Shown here one piece after another: positions 1 through 6,376 of a DNA stretch of 16,893 bases. This DNA is from an uncultured Lachnospiraceae bacterium (GTDB taxonomy: Bacteria > Bacillota > Clostridia > Lachnospirales > Lachnospiraceae): NCBI GenBank assembly GCA_910586405.1, contig CAJUII010000070.1, positions 1 through 16,893 on the forward strand. Reading direction: 5' to 3'. Each line of letters begins with the position of its first letter. Positions within the stretch are counted from its first letter, which is position 1. A model generated the notes under the pieces. The model had not been told where the DNA came from. It saw only the letters and a program-made list of their open reading frames with translations, and searched no databases. Both the position numbers and the translations under genes were made by a program.

Positions 1-327
1 GGCGGATACAGGAGCGATTGCAAGAAATCGAATATCATAGAAAATCGTCCCTTCCGTCAGAGAAGTATCTTCATTTCCAGCTCCCTGTATCACAGAAACA
101 CGGTTGGATTCATCTGGGGCCACTGCTACTTCACCTACCTGCGGTGTACCTTCAATATATTTTTCCGCAATCTCATCCACATCACAGTCACGGTATTCTT
201 CAAGACAGTTCTTCATAATCCATGCCAGAATAATCTTTTCCGAAAGCAGCCGCTTACATGCAGCGTCATAGCTGGCTTTCTCATCAGCCACACGGATATT
301 TTTCGCTATGGTAGTATCTGTATTCAT
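1..327 (-). CDS. PD-(D/E)XK nuclease family transposase (Rpn-like), 5' part only
   Basis: Only the first 109 codons are visible; the rest runs off the left edge of the window. I translated it by hand from the ATG at 327. It opens MNTDTTIAKNIRV, then has the stretch YDAACKRLLSEKIILAWIM (about residues 20-38) and ends in the window with GTIFYDIRFLAIAP. This N-terminus is very like the proteins annotated in Lachnospiraceae as 'PD-(D/E)XK nuclease family transposase', which are related to the Rpn recombination-promoting nucleases. The Asp in FYDIRF would be an active-site metal ligand; that role is inferred from the family. A strong ribosome binding site (AGGGGGTGAGG, 3 nt before the ATG) decides the start. 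In these bacteria such genes usually occur in many copies, and their actual mobility is mostly unproven. Whether this copy is intact cannot be seen here. Confidence 0.8.
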   Translation of the reverse strand, partial: MNTDTTIAKNIRVADEKASYDAACKRLLSEKIILAWIMKNCLEEYRDCDVDEIAEKYIEGTPQVGEVAVAPDESNRVSVIQGAGNEDTSLTEGTIFYDIRFLAIAPVSA

Positions 328-405
328 GGCCTCACCCCCTGCTTTTACTGATATTTTATCATATTTCAAACGAACAGACCACTATATATTTCAGTCTACT
401 TACCG

Positions 406-447
406 CCTAGGGGCTAATATTTTGTTTCTTGGCAACATCTTCCTAGG
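406..447 (-). repeat. CCTAGG...CCTAGG inverted-repeat element upstream of the nuclease gene
   Basis: The palindrome CCTAGG occurs twice, separated by 30 nt, so the two copies can pair with each other as the arms of a stem. It lies 79-120 bp upstream of the nuclease start codon. Such a structure could be part of a leader RNA, an operator or a mobile-element end. The function is unknown; only the repeat itself is seen. Confidence 0.35.
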
Positions 448-553
448 TTTCCCCGCTTTCACATTATCAAACATTTTTTTCGCCAATAAAGTAACATTCT
501 TTTATACAAACGCTTGAATATGCTCCAGTCGCCCGGTCGTAGTGTCTTATTTT

Positions 554-661
554 TTATTCTTCCATGTTTCTGTACTCCAGCAAAGACCATTCGCTTCGGT
601 TTCTGGCTAACATATTCAGATTCTCCTTCAAAACTTTGTTCTCCTTCCATTTCTTGAACAA
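554..661 (-). CDS. possible 35-aa small ORF after rlmH (uncertain)
   Basis: This frame starts at a TTG with a GAGGGG ribosome binding site 6 nt upstream and reads FKKWKENKVLKENLNMLA and onward, ending in RNMEE at a TAA. The peptide is charged and could form a helix. The competing ATG-started frame at 459-650 (63 codons) overlaps it in another frame and has its nearest Shine-Dalgarno sequence about 17 nt away, which is too far. I recognise neither product. It may be a fragment of an older gene rather than an active one. Confidence 0.2.
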   Translation of the reverse strand: MFKKWKENKVLKENLNMLARNRSEWSLLEYRNMEE

Positions 662-706
662 AAATTACCCCTCATTTATTTCATAGATCTCTGTTCCTTC
701 TCGCCC

Positions 707-1186
707 TCACTTGTGATATGGTTCATTATTTATGATGCGAAAACACCTATAAATCTGTTCCAGCAAAATCACCCGCATTAACTGGTGCGGAAATGTCAGC
801 TCCGAAAAACTAAGCGTTTCATCGGCACGCTGTACCACACTGTCGTGCAGCCCCAGCGAACCGCCAATTACAAACACGAGATTGCTTTTCCCACTCAGCC
901 CCAACTGTTCTATATGTGTTGCCAGATTGACAGAATCACGCTTTTTTCCGTCAATTGTCAGTGCGATACAATAAGCATTGTCCCGCACCGCCTTTAGAAT
1001 GCGCGCTGCTTCCCTCTGCCGAATCTGCGCCTCCTCTGTCTCCGATGCCTTGTCTGGTGTCTTTTCGTCTGCCACCTCCACAATCTCCAGCCTACAGTAT
1101 TTTGAAAGCCTTTTTTGATATTCGGCAATCGCGTCCCGGAAATATTTTTCTTTGATTTTCCCAACTGTAACGAGTGTTATATTCAT
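707..1186 (-). CDS. rlmH: 23S rRNA (pseudouridine1915-N3)-methyltransferase RlmH
   Basis: RlmH uses S-adenosylmethionine to methylate N3 of pseudouridine 1915 in helix 69 of 23S rRNA, acting on the assembled 70S ribosome as a cytoplasmic homodimer. The 159-residue length is normal for the family. It starts MNITLVTVGK, has the SPOUT trefoil-knot glycine loop VIGGSLG (residues 106-112), and ends with the highly conserved FPHQLMRVILLEQIYR segment and the C-terminal NEPYHK. The ATG at 1186 lies only 13 nt after the stop of the TOPRIM gene. No good Shine-Dalgarno sequence is at normal distance: GGAGGAG is present but 16 nt away, inside the end of the upstream gene. Translation may therefore depend on the upstream gene. 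In staphylococci this gene is orfX, whose 3' end is the SCC integration site. The identification is very secure. Confidence 0.97.
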   Translation of the reverse strand: MNITLVTVGKIKEKYFRDAIAEYQKRLSKYCRLEIVEVADEKTPDKASETEEAQIRQREAARILKAVRDNAYCIALTIDGKKRDSVNLATHIEQLGLSGKSNLVFVIGGSLGLHDSVVQRADETLSFSELTFPHQLMRVILLEQIYRCFRIINNEPYHK

Positions 1187-1199
1187 TGTATTCTACTCT

Positions 1200-1841
1200 C
1201 TACTCCTCCAATTTTCTGTTAATCTCCTCAATCCAACCACTGTCATCATTCTCAAACAGCTTTATGAACTTCACATAATTACTACTTCCAGCCACCCGGT
1301 CAAAAGTTTCCAATCTACTCACCCGCTTGCACATATCTGCATAGTTTTCCACAGTAACATACTTCATGACTTCTTTGATCTGATCTATCCTTCCCTTATA
1401 ATTTTCTACTCCAGTATATTTGTATATCAATGGAGCATTGATTGGTTTTGCTGGTGATTTTAAATTTTCATCCGTCCAATGCTTCACGATGATTTGCATG
1501 GTACACGGATTGCCAAACAAAACTACTTCATCCGCAGCATTTGCAACACCATGAAACGCATTAATTTTTCGCTTAATATCTTCGTACTGTTCATAAGGTT
1601 TCTTATCTGTGTCACAAAATACAAGTATGATTTCATATGAGTCATTTTGAAAAAGATCCTGATATCTCGCTGGTATATTACCATTTCCACCGGCATTAAC
1701 CAACAAAATCTCGTATTGCTTACACCACACCTTCAATTCTTTGAGGCGGTTAAGATACTCATATTCTTCATTGCCCTCACAGACAATACAGATTTTATGA
1801 TTATCAGAAAATTTAGGAAGCTTATTTATCATTGACATCAT
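1200..1841 (-). CDS. RloB/AriB-like TOPRIM domain protein, partner of the upstream ATPase
   Basis: This 213-residue protein has the two acidic motifs of a TOPRIM nuclease/primase fold: Glu22 in IVCEGNEE (residues 19-26) and the DxD pair Asp77/Asp79 in ILVFCDTDK (72-80). A later NPCTMQIIVKHW (111-122) recalls the NP-x-FE-x-W-LL-H segment of RloB-type proteins, though the usual Glu is not preserved. TOPRIM motifs of this sort bind divalent metal and cut or modify nucleic acid; in PARIS the AriB partner is released by its ATPase to attack a host target. Its start overlaps the ATPase gene by 20 nt, so the two are translationally coupled. Three in-frame Met codons (1841, 1838, 1832) leave the exact start open. 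The short size and the absence of a fused ATPase distinguish it from OLD nucleases. The TOPRIM call is good; the defence role is inferred from family and context. Confidence 0.75.
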   Translation of the reverse strand: MMSMINKLPKFSDNHKICIVCEGNEEYEYLNRLKELKVWCKQYEILLVNAGGNGNIPARYQDLFQNDSYEIILVFCDTDKKPYEQYEDIKRKINAFHGVANAADEVVLFGNPCTMQIIVKHWTDENLKSPAKPINAPLIYKYTGVENYKGRIDQIKEVMKYVTVENYADMCKRVSRLETFDRVAGSSNYVKFIKLFENDDSGWIEEINRKLEE

Positions 1842-3099
1842 CCCCCTTTACATCGCCTTTAATACGAAGCAAGGAGTTGATCAATTCTGGGTCAGGTAAC
1901 GCTCCAAGGACACCTTTTTTGTACTTCTCCACAACATCTGTAGTGTCTCTCACACCCTGTTGTGCAGTAAAATCTGCCAGTGAATATAAATATACACTAT
2001 CTTCATCTTTATGAATAAACCAAATCTGCTCCTTCCGAAACATTCTCCTGCAATCCATCAGATTAATATCATGTACAGTAAATACCATTTGTGCGCTTGT
2101 ATTCAATTCATTATTAAACATCGCAACAATTGCTCTGGTAAGTTTGAAATGAATACTGCTATCCAATTCATCAACAATAAGAATTTTGCCCTGTTCAAGT
2201 GCCTCTATCACATAACTGGCAATGGCTGCGATCTTCTTTGTACCTGTAGAATCAAATAACATACTTGGTACATGCACTCCCTTATATGTGGAAACCAGTC
2301 TGATCTGATCCATGATGTTCTCTGGTATATCCAGAACCTTCTCTTCAGGTTTTTCTTGATCATCACTAGTTTTTCGCTGTATCTTTTCTATATCGACAAA
2401 CTCAAAATTATCCATATACAAATCTGCGTTTTTAATAAATTCAACAACTTTTTCCTGCAACTGATTTTTATTTTTCATGAGATCTATGGTGTGCTGCATC
2501 GGTATATTATTCATAATAATAATATCAATTTTTTTCGCAAACCCAACTAGAATCTGTTTCATCTCGTCTACATGCTCAAATTTACTTGTATCTATTATAT
2601 AGCATAACAGCGTATTATTCGACATAACTGATATCATATTCTGCACATCTTTGTCTAAACATTCATATACTTCACCAATACTGTCTTTTTTCAGCCAGCA
2701 TACTTCTTTTTCATTGTTATATTGATCTTTGATAATCTCTGAAAATGATTCATATATATACGCTTGTTTTTCGGTATCATATTTAAAGTCATATGAAAAC
2801 GTTCTTCCCAACGCCACAAAAGTTACGCCCAGTTCACAGACAGTACACTCTGTAAATATATTGGGCATTAAATTATTTTTTTTATTCAAAAGTACGGCCT
2901 TTATCGCTCTCATGCATTTAATCAAGCAGGTCTTTCCCACATTGTTCGGTCCATAAATTCCAGCCGATTTCAGTATATTAAAATTTTTTACTTTATGAAC
3001 ATTAGTTCCAAATTTTTTATATCTCATATCTGCTTTCATTGAAAACGTTATTTCATTCTCAAATGCATAACAGTTTTTTGCTCTAATCTCTATTATCAT
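1822..3099 (-). CDS. AAA family ATPase (AAA_15/AAA_21, RloA/AriA-like) of a two-gene defence-type module
   Basis: This 425-residue SMC/ABC-like ATPase has Walker A GPNNVGKT (residues 50-57), a short signature-like STG (284-286), Walker B ILIVDELD (306-313) and a switch histidine in VFTVHD (His343). The C-terminal YKKGVLGALP (393-402) is typical of AAA_15/AAA_21 proteins. The insert between Walker A and the signature is long and variable, as in RloA, AriA and OLD-class ATPases that sense phage or DNA signals and control a partner effector. I place the start at the ATG at 3099 because GGAGGT lies 7 nt upstream; a GTG at 3114 is also in frame but contains the ribosome binding site itself. A strong promoter lies just upstream, and the next gene, a TOPRIM protein, overlaps the 3' end by 20 nt. 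Base composition appears more AT-rich than the metabolic genes to the right, which suggests acquisition. The specific trigger is unknown. Confidence 0.85.
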   Translation of the reverse strand: MIIEIRAKNCYAFENEITFSMKADMRYKKFGTNVHKVKNFNILKSAGIYGPNNVGKTCLIKCMRAIKAVLLNKKNNLMPNIFTECTVCELGVTFVALGRTFSYDFKYDTEKQAYIYESFSEIIKDQYNNEKEVCWLKKDSIGEVYECLDKDVQNMISVMSNNTLLCYIIDTSKFEHVDEMKQILVGFAKKIDIIIMNNIPMQHTIDLMKNKNQLQEKVVEFIKNADLYMDNFEFVDIEKIQRKTSDDQEKPEEKVLDIPENIMDQIRLVSTYKGVHVPSMLFDSTGTKKIAAIASYVIEALEQGKILIVDELDSSIHFKLTRAIVAMFNNELNTSAQMVFTVHDINLMDCRRMFRKEQIWFIHKDEDSVYLYSLADFTAQQGVRDTTDVVEKYKKGVLGALPDPELINSLLRIKGDVKGDDVNDK

Positions 3100-3136
3100 G
3101 GCACATACCTCCACGTCAATCTTCCTTTTATTTATT

Positions 3137-3164
3137 ATTATAACATAATTTATTTTTTGTGCAA
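3137..3164 (-). promoter_or_regulatory. promoter of the ATPase-TOPRIM(-rlmH) unit
   Basis: On the minus strand there is a -35 box TTGCAC (3159-3164), a 16-bp spacer and a perfect -10 box TATAAT (3137-3142) preceded by TG, an extended -10. The start codon of the ATPase is about 37 bp downstream. No terminator separates the TOPRIM gene from rlmH, so this promoter probably also serves rlmH. Confidence 0.65.
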
Positions 3165-3190
3165 CTTTTTTTCACTAAAAATAATAGAAT

Positions 3191-3256
3191 AAAAAACTGT
3201 CGGAAAATGATTCCATTTACCCAATATTGTAGGCAAACGGATTTATTTTCCGACAG
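3191..3256 (-). terminator. long-loop rho-independent terminator after the two-TM protein gene
   Basis: Two 18-nt arms (3197-3214 and 3239-3256) match at 16 of 18 positions when folded, with core CTGTCGGAAAAT, around a 24-nt loop. On the minus strand the stem is followed by TTTTTT. It would end transcription of the gene at 3317-3814 and insulate the ATPase promoter. The long arms and loop are larger than needed for a simple terminator. Confidence 0.65.
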
Positions 3257-3316
3257 CATTAAAGCTTCCACATACTATTCCTAATTCTTTTTAACGCTTT
3301 TTTGCACTCATTCCAA

Positions 3317-3814
3317 TCAACCCCGATCGAAAATGTCAGCGTACAACTCCTCGCACAAAGCGTCCAGATAAGACGCATTCAAAGTGCCAAACTCCTGTGT
3401 CACAGCAGCCTTGATTCCCTCAAAGTACTTAAAATACTTCATCTCCTCCGGGGTCCCATCCTCAAACCAAACACGTTCCTGAATGGACGCTGCGGTGATA
3501 TGTTCCTTTGCCCATGTCTTGATCTTACCAGTCAAATCCTCTTCCACGGCGGCTTCCTGCGTGTATTTATGGGAAGATTTTAACGACAAAATCCCCATCA
3601 CTATAAATATGACAAACATGGTCCCCATCACACCGTAGGTAATATATTTTCCCGAACCGGCAAGCCGGAAAGGAAGCACGCCTGCTTCCATCAGGATAAA
3701 CGCTGCAATTCCAAGCACCCCAACCATCAAAAGCGTATAGGCAGAGCTTTTGTAATCCTCCGCCTTTGCTTTCTTATCCTGATATACCTTTACCTCATCA
3801 TTTCTGTCTGACAT
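3317..3814 (-). CDS. two-TM hypothetical membrane protein
   Basis: I do not recognise a named family. The 165-residue protein has a short charged N-terminus (about 1-22), two clear membrane helices (about 23-47 and 57-78) and a soluble C-terminal part of some 85 residues, rich in Glu, Lys and aromatic residues, containing WAKEHITAASIQERVWFEDG and YFKYFEGIKAAV. By the positive-inside rule both ends probably lie in the cytoplasm. A ribosome binding site AGGAGG lies 8 nt before the ATG at 3814, so the start is firm. It stands alone: a terminator precedes it (end of nfnB unit) and another follows. I saw no clear promoter in the gap 3815-3884. Such proteins occur as uncharacterised conserved proteins in clostridia. 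The function is unknown. Confidence 0.8.
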   Translation of the reverse strand: MSDRNDEVKVYQDKKAKAEDYKSSAYTLLMVGVLGIAAFILMEAGVLPFRLAGSGKYITYGVMGTMFVIFIVMGILSLKSSHKYTQEAAVEEDLTGKIKTWAKEHITAASIQERVWFEDGTPEEMKYFKYFEGIKAAVTQEFGTLNASYLDALCEELYADIFDRG

Positions 3815-3884
3815 GCGCCAAACCTCCTGTTTCTATAAAATTTTTCCATAAAGAAAGTAGTCATATCAAATAAAGCATATATTC

Positions 3885-3915
3885 AAAAAGAACCTGCACA
3901 TTTTTCGTGCAGGTT
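3885..3915 (-). terminator. rho-independent terminator of the nfnA-nfnB unit
   Basis: A perfect 9-bp stem AACCTGCAC / GTGCAGGTT (3907-3915 with 3891-3899) closes a 7-nt loop. On the minus strand it is followed by CTTTTTG. It lies 50 bp after the nfnB stop codon. Confidence 0.85.
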
Positions 3916-3965
3916 ATCTTTATGCACACAGGCGTCCAAAGAGAAAATATCAGCTTACTGATTTT

Positions 3966-5360
3966 TTATTTAGCCGCCTGTGTGCTCAAATAATTGTGAA
4001 TCCCTTTTGCAGCAGCCTTTCCCGCACCCATTGCAAGGATTACCGTCGCTGCGCCGGTCACTGCATCACCGCCGGCAAACACACCTTCCTTTGATGTTCT
4101 GCCAAACTCCTCGTCAGCGACAATACATTTCCATTTGTTTGTCTCCAAGCCTTCTGTCGTCGAAGAAATCAGTGGATTGGGTGAAGTGCCAAGCGACATG
4201 ATCACCGTGTCAAGCTCCATCTCAAACTCACTGTTTGGAATCTCTACAGGTCTGCGTCTCCCTGATGCATCTGGCTCGCCAAGTTCCATCTTAATGCACT
4301 TCATGCCTCTTACCCAGTTATTTTCATCTTCCAAAATCTCTGTTGGGTTGGTGAGCAGATCAAAGATAATGCCCTCCTCTTTTGCATGATGCACTTCTTC
4401 CACTCTCGCGGGAAGCTCCTCCTCACTGCGCCTGTACACGATATGTACTTCTGCGCCCAATCGGAGAGCTGTTCTGGCTGCGTCCATAGCAACATTGCCG
4501 CCGCCCACGACAGCGACCTTCCTGCCGCGCATGATGGGCGTGTTGGAATCCTCATCGAACGCTTTCATCAGATTGCTTCTGGTCAAATACTCATTTGCAG
4601 AGAATACGCCATTTGCATTTTCTCCCGGAATCCCCATAAACTTCGGAAGTCCAGCGCCAGAGCCAATAAATACTGCCTCATAACCCTCTTCCTCGATCAG
4701 TTCATCAATTGTGATAGACTTGCCAATGATTACATTTTTCTCGATCTTAACGCCCAAAGCTTCTACATTTGCAATTTCTTTTGCCACAACCTCCTCCTTC
4801 GGAAGCCTGAACTCTGGAATGCCATAGACCAGCACACCGCCAGCCTCATGAAGCGCCTCAAAAATCGTGACATCATACCCAAGTCTGGCAAGATCTCCTG
4901 CGCAGGTAAGCCCCGCCGGACCAGAACCAATCACCGCCACTTTTTTTCCGTTCTTTTCCTTTGCCGGTTCCGGCTTGATATTATTTTCTCTCGCCCAGTC
5001 AGCCACAAAACGCTCTAACTTACCGATGGAAACCGGATCGCCCTTAATGCCTCGGATACATTTTCCCTCACACTGGCTCTCCTGAGGACAAACGCGTCCA
5101 CACACAGCAGGCAGCGCCGATGACTGGCTGATAATCTGATATGCGCGCTCAATATTTCCGGCTTTCACCTGCTCAATAAATGCCGGAATGTCAATCGCTA
5201 CCGGACAGCCCTTGATACACTGCGCATTCTTGCAGTTGATACAGCGAGACGCTTCCTCCATCGCTTCTTCTTTATTATATCCAAGACAGACCTCATCAAA
5301 GTTTTTTGCTCTGACTGCCGCCTCCTGCTCTCGTACTGGTACTTTTGTTAACACATCCAT
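3966..5360 (-). CDS. nfnB: NfnB / NADPH-dependent glutamate synthase small-subunit family (electron-bifurcating transhydrogenase large subunit)
   Basis: This 464-residue flavoprotein has eight N-terminal cysteines for two [4Fe-4S] clusters (Cys40, 43, 48, 52 and Cys87, 91, 97, 101). It also has an FAD Rossmann motif VAVIGSGPAG (141-150) and a second, NADPH-binding, motif VVGGGNVAMDAA (284-295) followed by VYRRSEEELPAR. This is the architecture of the glutamate synthase small chain and of NfnB. It overlaps by one base (TAATG) the upstream gene for an NfnA-type FAD/[2Fe-2S] protein, and no glutamate synthase large subunit is nearby. NfnAB, which couples NADH, NADPH and reduced ferredoxin by flavin-based electron bifurcation in the cytoplasm, is therefore the better assignment; many pipelines would call it gltA. 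GGAGGTG 7 nt before the ATG supports the start. The stop is followed by a terminator. Family certain; substrate assignment by context. Confidence 0.9.
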   Translation of the reverse strand: MDVLTKVPVREQEAAVRAKNFDEVCLGYNKEEAMEEASRCINCKNAQCIKGCPVAIDIPAFIEQVKAGNIERAYQIISQSSALPAVCGRVCPQESQCEGKCIRGIKGDPVSIGKLERFVADWARENNIKPEPAKEKNGKKVAVIGSGPAGLTCAGDLARLGYDVTIFEALHEAGGVLVYGIPEFRLPKEEVVAKEIANVEALGVKIEKNVIIGKSITIDELIEEEGYEAVFIGSGAGLPKFMGIPGENANGVFSANEYLTRSNLMKAFDEDSNTPIMRGRKVAVVGGGNVAMDAARTALRLGAEVHIVYRRSEEELPARVEEVHHAKEEGIIFDLLTNPTEILEDENNWVRGMKCIKMELGEPDASGRRRPVEIPNSEFEMELDTVIMSLGTSPNPLISSTTEGLETNKWKCIVADEEFGRTSKEGVFAGGDAVTGAATVILAMGAGKAAAKGIHNYLSTQAAK

Positions 5361-6247
5361 TAATTTTCACCTCCGCACTGACCACATCCGCCGTGATGGG
5401 TATCGCCTTCCTGTACTTTCAACATCGCCCGTCCCTCTGCTGTCTTGTAAATCTGCTGGCGTTTCATCGCCTCGTCAAAATTCACCAGATGCCCGTCAAA
5501 CTCTGGACCGTCCACACAAGCAAACTTCACCTTGTCACCGACTGTAACACGGCACGCACCGCACATACCCGTGCCGTCCACCATAATCGGATTCAAGCTG
5601 ACAATCGTGGGGATTCCAAGCTCTTTTGTCAGTTTACATACAAACTTCATCATAATCATAGGACCGATGGCAATGCACAAATCATACTTTTTGCCCTCAT
5701 CCACAAGCTCCTGAATCGTCTGTGTCACCATACCCTTGCGCCCATATGAGCCATCATCAGTGGTGATATACAGATTGCCAGCCACAGCCTCCATCTCTTT
5801 CTCGAGAATCAGCAGATCATGATTCTTTGCACCGACAATGACATCTGCCGCAATGCCTTGATTATGTAACCACTTTACCTGTGGATATACTGGCGCTGTG
5901 CCGACACCGCCAGCCACAAAGAGAATTTTCTTCTTCGCAAGCTCGTCTTGGTTCTCGCTGACCATCTCAGACGCACAGCCTAGAGGTCCCACAAAATCAT
6001 GGAACGAATCGCCTGACTTTAACGCCTGCATTCTCGCCGTCTCAGCCCCCACCGTCTGAAATACAATCGTTATGGTTCCTTTTTCTCTATCATAATCGCA
6101 GATCGTGAGAGGTATTCTCTCCCCATCCTTATCCATCCTTACGATCACAAACTGCCCCGGCTGGCAATTCTTTGCCACACGCGGCGCTTCCACTACCATC
6201 AAATAGATATTGGTAGTGAGTTCTTTTGCCTCTAAAATTTTGTACAT
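5360..6247 (-). CDS. nfnA: NfnA: sulfide/dihydroorotate dehydrogenase-like FAD/NAD-binding subunit
   Basis: From the Met at 6247 (MYKILEAKEL) the protein has 295 residues. It shows an FAD-binding RIPLTICDY (44-52), an NAD-binding GGVGTAPVYPQ (113-123), and the [2Fe-2S] ligands Asp224, Cys229, Cys232 and Cys244 in IMVDGTGMCGAC...FACVDGPEF; one Asp plus three Cys is the pattern known for NfnA. It forms the NADH-oxidising half of NfnAB. The reading frame extends upstream, with other possible starts at 6274, 6262 and a GTG at 6259. None has a well-placed Shine-Dalgarno sequence, and the chosen one matches where the family usually begins. The stop overlaps the nfnB start by one base. A promoter lies about 95 bp upstream. 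The C-terminus ends in an unusual HHGGCGQCGGEN tail with an extra CxxC pair. Confidence 0.9.
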   Translation of the reverse strand: MYKILEAKELTTNIYLMVVEAPRVAKNCQPGQFVIVRMDKDGERIPLTICDYDREKGTITIVFQTVGAETARMQALKSGDSFHDFVGPLGCASEMVSENQDELAKKKILFVAGGVGTAPVYPQVKWLHNQGIAADVIVGAKNHDLLILEKEMEAVAGNLYITTDDGSYGRKGMVTQTIQELVDEGKKYDLCIAIGPMIMMKFVCKLTKELGIPTIVSLNPIMVDGTGMCGACRVTVGDKVKFACVDGPEFDGHLVNFDEAMKRQQIYKTAEGRAMLKVQEGDTHHGGCGQCGGEN

Positions 6248-6341
6248 TCGCTGTTTCACCATACCTTTCTTCATTTCTTTTATGCACAGGGCACCCAAAG
6301 AGCTGACAGGCGCCCAGCGTGTATATTCATATATCGCTATT

Positions 6342-6370
6342 ATTGTATACGAAATGTTTCTTTATTTCAA
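6342..6370 (-). promoter_or_regulatory. promoter of nfnA-nfnB
   Basis: The minus strand has -35 TTGAAA (6365-6370), a 17-bp spacer and -10 TACAAT (6342-6347). It starts 7 bp after the stop codon of the zinc-ribbon protein gene. The leader would be roughly 80-90 nt; I saw no riboswitch in it. Confidence 0.65.
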
Positions 6371-6376
6371 CTTTTT

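Larger units (their letters stand above)
328..706. other. 379-bp gap between rlmH and the PD-(D/E)XK gene: no confident gene
   Basis: This stretch contains no gene I would call with confidence. On the minus strand it holds three overlapping short reading frames (554-661, 459-650 and 400-474) in different frames, which suggests either decayed coding sequence or non-coding DNA. Near its left end are two CCTAGG hexamers (442-447 and 406-411) that could pair as a hairpin. They are followed by an AT-rich stretch just before the nuclease gene's ribosome binding site. I see no rho-independent terminator after rlmH, so transcription may read through. Confidence 0.5.

Noticed and set aside
459..650. 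63-codon ATG frame as a gene
   Set aside because: The nearest Shine-Dalgarno sequence is about 17 nt away and the frame competes with a better-spaced TTG start; no family recognised.
3100..3114. GTG at 3114 as the ATPase start
   Set aside because: The GGAGGT that fits the ATG at 3099 lies within these codons, so the GTG start would lack a ribosome binding site.
4386..5018. 210-codon plus-strand frame
   Set aside because: It lies wholly antisense to nfnB, whose cluster and nucleotide-binding motifs are intact, and has no ribosome binding site; it is a shadow.
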